Origin: Bradyrhizobium macuxiense
GTDB taxonomy: Bacteria > Pseudomonadota > Alphaproteobacteria > Rhizobiales > Xanthobacteraceae
Reading direction: 5' to 3'
Assembly: GCF_001542415.1 (NCBI RefSeq)
Contig: NZ_LNCU01000097.1
Span: 8,069-46,161 of the forward strand
Length of the DNA stretch: 38,093 nucleotides
The position numbers were made by a program, and so were the translations under genes. The notes beneath the pieces were generated by a model, which ran no database searches, had not been told where the DNA came from, and was given only the letters and a program-made list of their open reading frames with translations. Positions 23,152 through 32,195 of the stretch are shown here, piece after piece. Position 1 is the first letter of the stretch, and the number at the start of each line of letters is the position of its first letter.

Positions 23152-24015
23152 ATGTCCATTGTTCTTGTCCAGGTGATCGTAGGGGGCCTCCTGCTCGGGG
23201 CCGTCTATGCGTTGTTCTCCTCCGGCCTGACGCTGGTGTGGGGCATGATGAACGTGGTCAATTTTGCCCACGGCGATTTCGTCATGCTCGGCATGTACGT
23301 CGCCTATGTTGTCTACACGCTGCTCGGCGGCGGGCCGCTGCTCGGCGCACCGCTGGCGACGCTGGTGCTCGCCACGCTCGGCATCGTGGTCTATTTCGGC
23401 CTGATCCGCGATGTGATGAAGGGGCCGATGCTGGCGCAGATCCTCGGCACCTTCGGGCTGGCGCTGTTGCTGCGCTATTCGGTGTTCTGGTGGTTCGGCG
23501 CCAATTTCCTGTCGCTGCCGGGAGATCTGGTCGGCGGCACCTTCGATGTGTTCGGCATCCGCATCGAGGCCTCGCGGCTGCTCGCCGGCATCGTCGCGCT
23601 CCTGGTGACGTTCGGGCTGCATTTGTTGCTGACGCGCACGACGCTGGGGTCGCGCATGCTCGCGGTCGCCGAGGATTCGACAGCCGCACAGCTGATGGGC
23701 ATTCGCCCCGACAGCATGCAGGCGATCGCCTGGGCAATCGCGGCGGGCGCCACCGGCCTTGCCGGTGCGCTGATCGCGACCTTCTTCTATGTCGTGCCGA
23801 CGGTCGGTGAGACGCTCGGCATCGTCGCCTTCGTCACCGTCTCATTGGGCGGTTTCGGCAGCGTGCCGGGCGCGCTGATCGCGGGCCTCCTGATCGGCGT
23901 GATCGAGTCGCTCTCGGGCTATCTGATCGGCGCCGTCTACAAGGACATGGTGGTGTACGCGCTGTTCCTCGGCTTCCTCTGGTTCAGGCCGCAGGGTCTG
24001 ATGGGCAAGACGTGA
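23152..24015 (+). CDS. livH: HAAT-type ABC transporter permease LivH
   Basis: The 287-residue inner-membrane permease has about eight helices. The N-terminus VIVGGLLLGAVYALFSSGLTLVWGMMNVVNFAHGDFVMLG is the LivH hallmark (G-x-x-x-x-x-x-N-F-A-H-G). Near the middle, RTTLGSRMLAVAEDSTAAQLMGI is the cytoplasmic loop that contacts the ATPases. The segment VTVSLGGFGSVPGALIAGLLIGVIESL is also typical. It pairs with LivM as the translocation pore. The stop TGA overlaps the livM ATG by one base. Confidence 0.93.
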   Translation: MSIVLVQVIVGGLLLGAVYALFSSGLTLVWGMMNVVNFAHGDFVMLGMYVAYVVYTLLGGGPLLGAPLATLVLATLGIVVYFGLIRDVMKGPMLAQILGTFGLALLLRYSVFWWFGANFLSLPGDLVGGTFDVFGIRIEASRLLAGIVALLVTFGLHLLLTRTTLGSRMLAVAEDSTAAQLMGIRPDSMQAIAWAIAAGATGLAGALIATFFYVVPTVGETLGIVAFVTVSLGGFGSVPGALIAGLLIGVIESLSGYLIGAVYKDMVVYALFLGFLWFRPQGLMGKT

Positions 24016-25001
24016 TGCGCCGCACCTTCTGGCTCGCAATCGCGATCGTACTGGTCGTGGCTTACCCTTGGGTGTTCTCGACGCCGTTCCAGCAGAGGCT
24101 TGGCGCGCTGGTGCTGCTGTATGCGATCGCGGCATCCGCCTGGAATATCATCGGCGGTTATGCCGGCCAGGTTTCGGTCGGGCACGTGGTGTTCTTCGGC
24201 TGCGGCGCCTATGCCGCGATGGGGGCGTATACGCATTTTGCGTTGTCGCCGCTGGTCGGACTTCCCGCCGGGCTGGTCGCGAGCGTCGCGATCGCCGCCG
24301 TGATCGGCGTGCCGACGCTACGGCTGTCGGGGCATTATTTCAGCATGGCGACGATCGCGGTCGCCGAGCTGGCCCGGCTGATCGTCACCAACACCGACTA
24401 TCTCGGCGCCGCCGTCGGCCTGAGCGGGCCGACCGTGCCGCGCAACGTGTTCGATCTCTCCTTCATCTCGGCGCTGCCGTATTACTATCTGTTCTTCGCC
24501 GTGCTCGCGGTCACGCTTGCGATCACCTGGTGGATGACCAACAGCCGGATGGGATTCTATCTCCGCGCGATCAGGGATTCGGAGCGCGCGGCGCGCTCGC
24601 TCGGGGCGCCGGCCAGCCGCACCAAGCTGTACGCCTACATGTTGAGCGCCGGCCTCACCAGCGTTGCCGGGGCGCTCTACGCGATGATGTTCGGTTTCGT
24701 CGATCCGGACTCCGGGCTTGGCCTCCTGATCTCGGTGAAGATCCTGATCATGGCCGCGCTCGGCGGCGCTGGGCTCTTGTTCGGACCGCTGGTTGGGGCG
24801 GCGATCCTGGTGCCGCTGGAGGAGATCTCCAACAGTCTGCTCGGCGGCAAGGGGGCCGGCCTGACCTTCGTGGTGTATGGCGCGATCATCGTATTGATCG
24901 CGCGCTTCCAGCCTGGCGGCATCCTGGCGCTGATCAACCGCCTCTGGGCCAAGCGCAAGACGAAGCAAGAGTCGAAGCAGGGAGCAGCCGATGCTTCTTG
25001 A
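24015..25001 (+). CDS. livM: HAAT-type ABC transporter permease LivM
   Basis: The 328-residue permease starts at ATG 24015, overlapping the livH stop; a GTG at 24012 is an alternative. It has about ten hydrophobic segments. The LivM marks are LLYAIAASAWNIIGGYAGQVSVGHVVFFGCGAYAAM, SGHYFSMATIAVAELARLIVT, and the ATPase-contact loop SRMGFYLRAIRDSERAARSLGAPASRTKLYAY, then KILIMAALGGAGLLFGPLVGAAIL. It ends in a basic cytoplasmic tail (KRKTKQESKQG). The end overlaps livG by 11 bases. Confidence 0.93.
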   Translation: MRRTFWLAIAIVLVVAYPWVFSTPFQQRLGALVLLYAIAASAWNIIGGYAGQVSVGHVVFFGCGAYAAMGAYTHFALSPLVGLPAGLVASVAIAAVIGVPTLRLSGHYFSMATIAVAELARLIVTNTDYLGAAVGLSGPTVPRNVFDLSFISALPYYYLFFAVLAVTLAITWWMTNSRMGFYLRAIRDSERAARSLGAPASRTKLYAYMLSAGLTSVAGALYAMMFGFVDPDSGLGLLISVKILIMAALGGAGLLFGPLVGAAILVPLEEISNSLLGGKGAGLTFVVYGAIIVLIARFQPGGILALINRLWAKRKTKQESKQGAADAS

Positions 25002-25761
25002 AGCACGCGACATCACCAAGGCGTTCGGCAGCTTCAAGGCGGTGGATGCCGCGAGCGTGACGCTGCAGCAGGGCGACGTCCTCGGCCTGATCGGCCCGAA
25101 CGGCGCCGGCAAATCCACCTTCTTCAACTGCCTGACCGGCGACCTCGCGCTGACCGCGGGTAAGGTGTTCCTCGAAGGGCACGACATCACCAACCGGCCG
25201 CCGGAGGCGAGGGCGCGGCTTGGGCTGGCACGCACCTTCCAGGTGCCGCAGACCTTCGAAGGCATGACCGTGCTCGAGAACGTCATGATCGGCGCCTTCC
25301 TGCGCACCTCCCATCGCGCCGAGGCTGAAACGAAAGCGCGCGCCGTGCTGGCGCGGGTCGGCATGGAGCGGCTGGCCGATGCGCCGGCACGCTCGCTCGG
25401 CACGCCCGGCCGCAAGCGGCTCGAGATCGCGCGTGCGCTGGCGACCGAACCCAGGATCCTGCTGCTCGACGAAGCGATGGCCGGACTGACCCAGCGCGAG
25501 GTGCAGCTTGCGATCGACCTCGTCCGCGACATCCATCGCTCCGGCATCACGCTCGTCATCGTCGAGCACATCATGGAAGTGATCATGTCGCTGGCGAGCC
25601 GCGTCATGGTGTTTCATCAGGGCAGGGAGATCGCCCACGGCACGCCGCAGGAGGTTACGTCCAACCCCGCCGTCATCGCCGCCTATCTCGGCACTCGTGC
25701 TGCCGCCAAGGTCGCCGCCGGCCACACCCCGATCGAGCTGATGGGTGGGCCCGCGACATGA
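24991..25761 (+). CDS. livG: HAAT-type ABC transporter ATPase LivG
   Basis: The 256-residue ATPase has Walker A GPNGAGKST (about residues 35-43), the Q-loop in ARTFQVPQTFEGMTVLENV, Walker B RILLLDEAMAGL, and the switch His in VIVEHIMEV. The signature motif reads SLGTPGRKRLEIARAL where the canonical form is L-S-x-G-x-x-x-R. The S and second G of LSGGQ are replaced, as happens in some HAAT ATPases of this group. The partner LivF has a canonical signature. AGGGAG lies before the ATG, and the stop overlaps livF by four bases. It hydrolyses ATP to drive import through LivHM. Confidence 0.9.
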   Translation: MLLEARDITKAFGSFKAVDAASVTLQQGDVLGLIGPNGAGKSTFFNCLTGDLALTAGKVFLEGHDITNRPPEARARLGLARTFQVPQTFEGMTVLENVMIGAFLRTSHRAEAETKARAVLARVGMERLADAPARSLGTPGRKRLEIARALATEPRILLLDEAMAGLTQREVQLAIDLVRDIHRSGITLVIVEHIMEVIMSLASRVMVFHQGREIAHGTPQEVTSNPAVIAAYLGTRAAAKVAAGHTPIELMGGPAT

Positions 25762-26474
25762 CCGGTCCGCTGCTCAAGATCGAGCACCTGGAGGTGCGCT
25801 ACGGCGACCTGATCGGCGTCTCCGATGTCTCGCTCGAGGTGCCGCAGGGCACCGTGGTCGCGCTGCTCGGCTCCAATGGCGGCGGCAAGACGACGACGCT
25901 GAATGCGATCGCCGGCCTCATCCCAGTGCATTCCGGAACGATCCGTTTTGCCGGCGAGGAGATTGCAGGTCAGAGCGCATTCGCGATCGTGCGCAAGGGG
26001 CTCGCGCTGTCGCCGGAAGGCTGGCGGCTGTTCGTACAGCAGAGCGTCGAGAACAATCTGTTGCTTGGCGCGACCCCGCTGCGCGACAAGAGCCGCGTGA
26101 GGACATTGCTGGATCGGGTCTACGATATCTTCCCGCGCCTGAAAGAGCGCCGCACCCAGCGCGCCGGCACCATGTCCGGCGGCGAGCGGCAGATGCTCGC
26201 GGTCGGCCGCGCGCTGATGAGCGATCCAAAGATTCTGATGCTGGACGAGCCGTCGCTGGGCCTGGCGCCTGCAGTGGTCGAATCCATGTACGAGACCTTC
26301 GGCCGCCTGCATCGCGAGGGGCTGACCATCCTGCTCGCCGAACAGTCGATCGAGCTTGCGCTCGAAGTTTCTGACTTCGCGACTGTGCTGCAGGTCGGCA
26401 AGAGCGTGCTGTCGGGGACGGCCGCCGCGCTCGCCGACGATCCGCAGGTGCAGCGGGTGTATCTGGGGGCGTAG
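25758..26474 (+). CDS. livF: HAAT-type ABC transporter ATPase LivF
   Basis: The 238-residue second ATPase has Walker A in GSNGGGKTTT (about 36-45), the Q-loop position in ALSPEGWRLFVQQSVENNLLLG, signature TMSGGERQMLAVGRAL, Walker B ILMLDEPSLGLAP and a switch-region residue in LLAEQSIELAL, where Gln takes the place of the usual His, a normal LivF feature. It pairs with LivG. The ATGA overlap with livG indicates coupled translation. It is the last gene of the operon; the next gene converges 39 bp downstream. Confidence 0.93.
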   Translation: MTGPLLKIEHLEVRYGDLIGVSDVSLEVPQGTVVALLGSNGGGKTTTLNAIAGLIPVHSGTIRFAGEEIAGQSAFAIVRKGLALSPEGWRLFVQQSVENNLLLGATPLRDKSRVRTLLDRVYDIFPRLKERRTQRAGTMSGGERQMLAVGRALMSDPKILMLDEPSLGLAPAVVESMYETFGRLHREGLTILLAEQSIELALEVSDFATVLQVGKSVLSGTAAALADDPQVQRVYLGA

Positions 26475-26513
26475 AGCGGAGGACTCGCTTCGCCGGCGAC
26501 TCCCGCGTGCGAC

Positions 26514-27068
26514 CTACTTGATCTTCTCGTACACCGCGGCGAAGTCCGAGAGCGGCATCGGGATGGTGATCGTTTCCTTGGAGAGGTTCTGGAACGAGAC
26601 CTTCAACTGCTTGCCGGATTTCAGCGCGGACAGGATATCGGCCGCGATCGGGGCGTTGACGTAGCATCCGCGCGCCTCGCAGGTCTGGATCGGCACGTCG
26701 ACGGCCTTGCCTTCGTCGACCTGCAGCTTGGCGCCGACGGGCAGGTTGAGCCCGAGCGGCAGCTGGATCAACGCGACGGGCACGCGGGTGTCGCCGGGTA
26801 CGCGGATATTGACCAGCACGACGAGCTGGCCGGTTTTGCTCAGAACGGCCGTCTGTTCCATCGCGCATTCGAGCGGCGCCTCGCGGCTGGCGCTGGTGCA
26901 GCGCGCGACCCAGCCGGGATTGTTGGCGGGCGCGGCGTCGGCATGGGGGGCGGCGGGAGCGGGTGCTGGAGCCGGTGCGGCCTTGCCCCTGGGAGTCTCG
27001 GCATGGCCGAAGCCGGCCACGCCGAACACGGTGAACAGGACCAGCAGCGACTTTGCGACAATCTTCAC
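26514..27068 (-). CDS. IalB-family (invasion-associated locus B) periplasmic protein
   Basis: The 184-residue product has a signal peptide (MKIVAKSLLVLFTVFGVAGFGHA) and then a Pro/Ala linker (KAAPAPAPAPAAPHADAAPANN). The IalB-like domain starts PGWVARCTSASREAPLECAMEQ, with V-L-V-N-I-R-V-P, PLGLNLPVGAKLQVD, and a second cysteine pair TCEARGCYV. The four cysteines probably form two disulfides. Proteins of this family are periplasmic. The best-known member supports invasion by Bartonella, but the family is common in free-living alphaproteobacteria and the role here is unknown. It lies between the converging livF gene and the RND pump gene, in the pump's direction 56 bp after its stop, so it may be read from the same transcript. 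Confidence 0.9.
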   Translation of the reverse strand: MKIVAKSLLVLFTVFGVAGFGHAETPRGKAAPAPAPAPAAPHADAAPANNPGWVARCTSASREAPLECAMEQTAVLSKTGQLVVLVNIRVPGDTRVPVALIQLPLGLNLPVGAKLQVDEGKAVDVPIQTCEARGCYVNAPIAADILSALKSGKQLKVSFQNLSKETITIPMPLSDFAAVYEKIK

Positions 27069-27124
27069 GGCACCACTCCGAAATCAGCGTCTTCCGGATG
27101 TGCCGCTGAAGCGACAAAGTCAAG

Positions 27125-30100
27125 TCATTCGGCAGCCTGCTTGACCGACCCATCCTCGCCGTCGTCCGCATCATGGTCCGGCCGCTGCGAGCGGCCCCAG
27201 TTCGCGAACGCATTGGAGAGCCGGTCGAGGTAGAGATAGACGACGGGGGTGGTGAACAGCGTCAGCGCCTGACTGACGATCAGGCCGCCGACCATGGCGT
27301 AGCCGAGCGGCTGGCGGATTTCCGAGCCGGTGCCGGTCCCGAGCATCAGCGGCACGCCGCCGAGCAGCGCGGCCATCGTCGTCATCATGATCGGACGGAA
27401 GCGGAGCAGGGCGGCCTGGCGGATCGCGGCCACCGGCTCCAGATGCTCGTCGCGCTCGGCGGCGATCGCGAAGTCGACCATCATGATGCCGTTCTTCTTC
27501 ACAATGCCGATCAGCAGGATGATGCCGATCAGCGCGATCAGCGAGAAGTCGAAGCCGGCCGCCATCAGGATCGCCAGAGCGCCGACGCCGGCCGACGGCA
27601 GGGTCGACAGAATCGTGATCGGGTGGATGTAGCTCTCGTAGAGGATGCCGAGGATCAGGTAGACGACGACGAGCGCGGCCAGGATCAGCAGCGGCACGGT
27701 CGACAGCGACTGCTGGAATGCCTGCGCGGTGCCCTGGAAGCTCGAGCTCAAAGTCGGCGGTGCGCCGAGCTCGACCATCGCCCGTTGCACGGCTTCCGTC
27801 GCCTGGCCGAGCGCGACGCCCTGAGCCAGATTGAACGAGATGGTGATCGCCGGGAATTGGCCCTGGTGGCTGATCGAGAGCGGCCGCACCGGAACGCTGG
27901 TCCATTTCGCAAAGGTCGACAGCGGCACCTGGTCACCGGTCAGCGGCGACTTGATGTAGATCTTGTTCAGCGTGTCGATCGCGCCCTGCAACTCCGGCAG
28001 CACCTCGAGGATGACGTGGTAGCTGTTGAGCTGGGTGAAGTACTGCGTCACCTGACGCTGGCCGAAGGCGTCATAGAGCGTGTCGTCGATCAATTGCGGC
28101 ATGATGCCGTAGCGCGAGGCGGTGTCGCGGTTGATCTGCAGCTCGAGCGTGGTGCCTTTGGTCTGCTGGTCGGTCGCGACATCGCGCAGCTCGGGCAGCG
28201 TCTGCATCTTGGCCAGGATCTTGGGCGCCCATTCGTTCAACTCGGTGAGATTGGCGTCCTGCAGCGTGAATTCGAATTGGGTACGGGTCGGGCGCCCGCC
28301 GAGGCGGACGTCCTGGGCGGCCTGCATGAACAGCCGGGCGCCTTCGACCTTTTCGAGCTTCGGCCGCAACCGGGCGATGATCTGCTGAGCGTTCGCGTCG
28401 CGATCCTTCAGCGGCTTCAGGGTGATGAAGAGGTTGCCGTTGTTGCCGGCGCGGCCGCTACCGCCGATCGCCATCGCCACCGACGCCACGGCGGGATCTT
28501 GCAGTATGATCTTGCCGAGCGCCTCCTGCTTTCGCTTCATGTCTGCGAAGGAAATGTCCTGGCTGGCTTCCGAGGTCGCAGTGATCAGGCCGACGTCCTG
28601 CTGCGGGAAGAAGCCTTTCGGGATGATGACGAACAGGTAGACCGACAACGCCAGCGTTGCGAAGAACACCATCAGCGTCGTGAACTTCCAACGCAGTGCG
28701 AGGTTGAGCCCGCGTTCATAGCCGCGCAGCATCGCGACGAAACCGCGTTCGCTGAGCTGATAGAACCGACCGTGCCGCTCCTCGCTGTGGGCACGCAGGA
28801 AGCGCGACGCCATCATCGGGGTCAAGGTCAGCGACACGAGCATCGAGACGAAGATCGTCATCGCCAGCACGACCGCGAATTCGCGGAACAGACGGCCGAT
28901 GATGCCGCCCATCAGCAGCAGCGGGATCAGCACCGCGACCAGCGAGATGCTGATCGAGACGATGGTGAAGCCGATTTCGCGCGACCCCTTGAAGGCGGCG
29001 GCCAACGGCCTTTCGCCGTCCTCGATGTAGCGGCTGATGTTCTCCAGCATCACGATGGCGTCGTCGACCACGAAGCCGACCGCGATCGTCAGCGCCATCA
29101 GCGACAGGTTGTCGAGCGTGTAGCCGAAGATCCACATCAGCGCGCAGGCGCCGAGCAGGGCAAGTGGCACCGTCACCGCGGGAATCACGGTCGCCCAGAA
29201 GCTGCGCAGGAAGACGAAGATCACCATGACCACCAGGAAGATGGTCAGGAGCAGGGTGTATTGGACGTCCTCGACCGCGGCGCGGATCGTCGTGGTGCGG
29301 TCGCTGATGACGTCGATCTTGATCGCCGGCGGAATCGCGGCGACCAGCCTGGGCAGCGCCGCCTTGATCTTGTCGACGGTGTCGATGACGTTGGCGCCCG
29401 GCTGCTTGAAGATTACCAGGAAGACGCCGCGTTTGCCGTTGGCCCAGGCGGCCTGTTTGGCGTCCTCGGGCCCGTTGACCGCCTGACCGATGTCGCGGAC
29501 GCGCAGGGGCCCGCCATTGCGGTAGGCGATGATGACGTCGTTCCAGGGCTCGGCCGTGAGCAACTGGTCGTTGGCGTAGATGGTGTAGGCGCGGCTGGCG
29601 CCGTCGATGTTGCCCTTGGGACTGTCGACGGTCGCGCTCGCGATCGCAGTGCGGACGTCTTCAAGCGACAGGCCCTTCGCGACCAGCTTGGCCGGATCGA
29701 TCTGGACGCGGACCGACGGCTTCTGCTGCCCGCCGATGATCACCTGCGCGACGCCTGAAATCTGGCTGATCTGCTGGGCAAGCTGGGCATCGACCGCGTC
29801 ACTGACCGTGGTCAGCGGCAGCGTGTCCGAGGTCGCCGACAGCAGCATGATCGGAGCGTCCGCAGGGTTCACCTTGCGATAGGTCGGCGGCGAGGGCAGG
29901 GTCTTGGGCAGTTGGCCGCTGGCCGCGTTGATCGCGCCCTGCACGTCATTGGCGGCGCCGTCGATGCTGCGGTTGAGGTCGAACTGGATCGTGACCGACG
30001 CGGTGCCCAGATAGCTCGTCGAGGTCATCTGGGCGATGCCCGGGATCTGGGCGAACTGGCGCTCCAGCGGTTGGGCGACCGAGGTCGCCATCGTCTCGGG

Positions 30101-30271
30101 GCTCGCGCCCGGCAAGCTCGCGGTGATCTGGATGGTCGGGAAGTCGACCTGGGGCAGCGGCGCCACCGGCAGCAACGGATAAGCCACCAGGCCGACAAAC
30201 AGGATGCCGGCCATCAGCAGCGAGGTGCCGATGGGGAATCGAATGAAGGGTGCGGAAATTCCGTCGCTCAT
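27125..30271 (-). CDS. RND efflux pump, MdtB/MdtC-like inner-membrane permease
   Basis: The 1048-residue product is full-length for the HAE1 branch. It starts at a hydrophobic TM1 (FPIGTSLLMAGILFVGLVAYPLLPVAPLPQVDFPTIQI). A periplasmic pore domain follows. TM4 carries the proton-relay pair Asp403-Asp404 in TIAVGFVVDDAIVMLENISRYIEDGERP. The second half repeats the layout with LIGIILLIGIVKKNGIMMVDFA. It exports drugs, bile-like compounds or metabolites in exchange for protons, with the adaptor encoded upstream and an outer-membrane factor that is not in the window. Its start overlaps the adaptor gene stop by four bases (ATGA). Being a single pump gene it would form a homotrimer; an MdtB/MdtC heterotrimer partner is absent. 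Confidence 0.93.
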   Translation of the reverse strand: MSDGISAPFIRFPIGTSLLMAGILFVGLVAYPLLPVAPLPQVDFPTIQITASLPGASPETMATSVAQPLERQFAQIPGIAQMTSTSYLGTASVTIQFDLNRSIDGAANDVQGAINAASGQLPKTLPSPPTYRKVNPADAPIMLLSATSDTLPLTTVSDAVDAQLAQQISQISGVAQVIIGGQQKPSVRVQIDPAKLVAKGLSLEDVRTAIASATVDSPKGNIDGASRAYTIYANDQLLTAEPWNDVIIAYRNGGPLRVRDIGQAVNGPEDAKQAAWANGKRGVFLVIFKQPGANVIDTVDKIKAALPRLVAAIPPAIKIDVISDRTTTIRAAVEDVQYTLLLTIFLVVMVIFVFLRSFWATVIPAVTVPLALLGACALMWIFGYTLDNLSLMALTIAVGFVVDDAIVMLENISRYIEDGERPLAAAFKGSREIGFTIVSISISLVAVLIPLLLMGGIIGRLFREFAVVLAMTIFVSMLVSLTLTPMMASRFLRAHSEERHGRFYQLSERGFVAMLRGYERGLNLALRWKFTTLMVFFATLALSVYLFVIIPKGFFPQQDVGLITATSEASQDISFADMKRKQEALGKIILQDPAVASVAMAIGGSGRAGNNGNLFITLKPLKDRDANAQQIIARLRPKLEKVEGARLFMQAAQDVRLGGRPTRTQFEFTLQDANLTELNEWAPKILAKMQTLPELRDVATDQQTKGTTLELQINRDTASRYGIMPQLIDDTLYDAFGQRQVTQYFTQLNSYHVILEVLPELQGAIDTLNKIYIKSPLTGDQVPLSTFAKWTSVPVRPLSISHQGQFPAITISFNLAQGVALGQATEAVQRAMVELGAPPTLSSSFQGTAQAFQQSLSTVPLLILAALVVVYLILGILYESYIHPITILSTLPSAGVGALAILMAAGFDFSLIALIGIILLIGIVKKNGIMMVDFAIAAERDEHLEPVAAIRQAALLRFRPIMMTTMAALLGGVPLMLGTGTGSEIRQPLGYAMVGGLIVSQALTLFTTPVVYLYLDRLSNAFANWGRSQRPDHDADDGEDGSVKQAAE

Positions 30272-31437
30272 TCGTCCTTAACCTTCGACTGGGCTTGGTC
30301 CGAGCTCGCCACCGCCGTCGTCACCACGGTTCCCGGCGACACCTTGTACTGGCCTGCGACGATCACCTGCTGGCCTGGCGACAGGCCTTCGTCGATCACC
30401 GACTTGCCGTCGATCGACTGGCTGACCTTGATCTTGCGGAGCTCGGCCTTGTTGTCGTGGTTCACCGAAAACGCATAGAGACCATCGGTGCCGTGTTGCA
30501 CTGCATCGTCGGGGACGACCGTTGCATCTTTCAAGGTTCGGACCAGGAGCCGGGTCGAGACCGATTGGCCCGGCCACAGTGCGTGGTCCTTGTTGTCGAA
30601 CACCGCCTTGAGCCGAATAGTCCCGCTGGTGGTGTCAACCTGGTTGTTGATCAGCGCCAGGGTTCCCGTCGACAAGGCGCGCTTGCCGTCGGTCGTCAGC
30701 GCAATGGCCTTCGGCGGCGCCACCGCCAATGCGTCCTTGATATCAGGTAGCTGGTCTTCCGGCGCAGTGAAGATCACCGTGATCGGCTCGATCTGGGTGA
30801 TCGACACGATCGCGGTCTGGGCCGAGGCATTGACGATGTTGCCGAGATCGACCAGTCGCAGCCCGACGATCCCGTCGATCGGCGACTTCACCGTTGCGTA
30901 ATCGACCTGCGTCTGAGCGTTGAAGATGGCGGCGTCGTCGGCGGCGATCTGTGCGGTGAGCTGGGCCACGGTCGAACGCTGGGTGTCAAGCTGCTGGCGC
31001 GTGGCGAATTCGCCGAGCCTGGTGTAGCGCTGCAGGTCCAGATTGGCATTGGCGAGGTTGGCCTGGTCCTGCGCCTTCTTGGCCTTGGCCTGGTCAAGCG
31101 AGGCCTGATATGGTCGCGGATCGATCTCGACCAGCGTGTCGCCCGCCTTGACGAACTGGCCTTCTTTGAAGGCGATCCTGGTAATCTCGCCGTCGATCCG
31201 GGTGCGGACTTGAACGGTGTTGAAGGCCTGCACGGTGCCGAGGCCGGTCAGATAGACCGGGAAATCCGCCTTTTCGACCGGCGCAATCTTGACGGGAACC
31301 GCGGGGCGGGTCGCGGCGCGCTTCTGCGCGGCCTCGGCGGCCAGCTTGTTATCCGTGTATTTCTGCCAGCCAAAATAGCCGGCAGCACCGACCGCCGCGA
31401 TCAGCAGGACCCAACCGATGGTACGTGACTTGGACAT
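30268..31437 (-). CDS. RND periplasmic adaptor (MdtA/AcrA-like membrane fusion protein)
   Basis: The 389-residue product has one N-terminal membrane anchor (about 7-25, IGWVLLIAAVGAAGYFGWQ). The barrel-sandwich start VPVKIAPVEKADFPVYLTGLGTVQAFNTVQVRTRIDGEI is typical of MdtA. Next come an alpha-helical hairpin (about 125-175, KAQDQANLANANLDLQRYTRLG...), then SPIDGIVGLRLVDLGNIV and a beta-barrel block (PITVIFTAPEDQLPDI). It bridges the RND pump to an outer-membrane channel. It is the first gene of the leftward operon, with the promoter region shared with the divergent MarR gene. Confidence 0.93.
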   Translation of the reverse strand: MSKSRTIGWVLLIAAVGAAGYFGWQKYTDNKLAAEAAQKRAATRPAVPVKIAPVEKADFPVYLTGLGTVQAFNTVQVRTRIDGEITRIAFKEGQFVKAGDTLVEIDPRPYQASLDQAKAKKAQDQANLANANLDLQRYTRLGEFATRQQLDTQRSTVAQLTAQIAADDAAIFNAQTQVDYATVKSPIDGIVGLRLVDLGNIVNASAQTAIVSITQIEPITVIFTAPEDQLPDIKDALAVAPPKAIALTTDGKRALSTGTLALINNQVDTTSGTIRLKAVFDNKDHALWPGQSVSTRLLVRTLKDATVVPDDAVQHGTDGLYAFSVNHDNKAELRKIKVSQSIDGKSVIDEGLSPGQQVIVAGQYKVSPGTVVTTAVASSDQAQSKVKDE

Positions 31438-31498
31438 GCAGACCCTTGGGTTGACGAAACAATAAAGGGTGATCGAAACGGTTCACTGAGCTTGCGGA

Positions 31499-31526
31499 TA
31501 TAATATGCGTGCACTTAATGAGTAAA
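31499..31526. promoter_or_regulatory. Divergent promoter region of the efflux operon and marR
   Basis: On the rightward strand, TATAAT at 31499-31504 is a perfect -10 without a good -35. On the leftward strand, TTTACT (31526-31521), 15 bp and TATTAT (31505-31500) is a possible promoter for the adaptor-pump operon. Both lie between the divergent genes. Confidence 0.35.
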
Positions 31527-31545
31527 CACACTACGACTTGAGAAT

Positions 31546-31569
31546 CCTAAACATTTGGAAAGGTTTAGG
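31546..31569. promoter_or_regulatory. Inverted repeat, candidate MarR operator
   Basis: CCTAAAC (31546-31552) and GTTTAGG (31563-31569) form 7-bp perfect arms around 10 bp. The site lies 52 bp upstream of the MarR gene, between it and the divergent efflux operon. A span of 24 bp suits a MarR dimer. Assignment is by position. Confidence 0.5.
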
Positions 31570-31620
31570 TCAGCAACGAAAAGAAACACTTCGTCTGGGA
31601 ACGCTCCGGGGACCGCCGCT

Positions 31621-32082
31621 ATGTCGCACGATCTCAAACGCCAGTTCATTGCTCAGCTCGTCGAGAGTTCGCGGCTGCTGCGCAACTATATCGATCATCG
31701 CGCCAAGGCGCGAGGCACCACGCGCGCCCAATGGATCGTGCTCTTCCGCCTGCGTGAGCAGGAAGGGCTCTCGCAGGTCGATCTCGCCGACGTGCTCGAA
31801 CTGCAACCGATCTCGCTGGTCCGGCTGCTCGATCGGCTCGTCGAGCATGGCCTGCTCGAACGGCGGCCCGACCCCAGGGATCGTCGCGCCAATCGCCTGT
31901 TCCTGACCAGGAGCGGACGCCAGCTCGTCGATGATCTCGACAGCCTGCGCGATGCGATCGCAAGCGATGTGCTGCGCGACGTGTCGGATGCGCATGTCAA
32001 AAGCGGGCTCGCCACGCTCCGCTCGGTCAAGGATCGTATCAAGACCCTCGGCGAGGGATCGGACAGCATCGCCGCGAAATAG
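31621..32082 (+). CDS. MarR-family transcriptional regulator
   Basis: The 153-residue product starts at ATG 31621. Residues about 30-95 form the winged helix: RGTTRAQWIVLFRLREQEGLSQVDLADVLEL, recognition helix QPISLVRLLDRLVEHGLLERR, and wing PDPRDRRANRLFLTRSGRQLV. The wing D-P-R-D-R-R-A is diagnostic of MarR. Terminal helices form the dimer. It is divergent from the RND operon, with an inverted repeat at 31546-31569 in the shared gap, so it most likely represses the pump genes and is released by a pump substrate. The open frame runs 22 codons further upstream, but there it overlaps the palindrome, which favours the later start. Confidence 0.92.
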   Translation: MSHDLKRQFIAQLVESSRLLRNYIDHRAKARGTTRAQWIVLFRLREQEGLSQVDLADVLELQPISLVRLLDRLVEHGLLERRPDPRDRRANRLFLTRSGRQLVDDLDSLRDAIASDVLRDVSDAHVKSGLATLRSVKDRIKTLGEGSDSIAAK

Positions 32083-32195
32083 CGCAACACCGCGCTGCTC
32101 GACCAACTCGTTCGTGTCGGCCGATGGACCGGTTGAAACGCCGCGCGATGTCGTTCATATGCGCGCGTCGATCGCGCGAGACGGGGAGAGCCGCA

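Noticed and set aside
27173..29758. Rightward open frame of 861 codons
   Set aside because: It is antisense to the RND pump, whose frame carries all family motifs; the antisense translation is low-complexity and charged.
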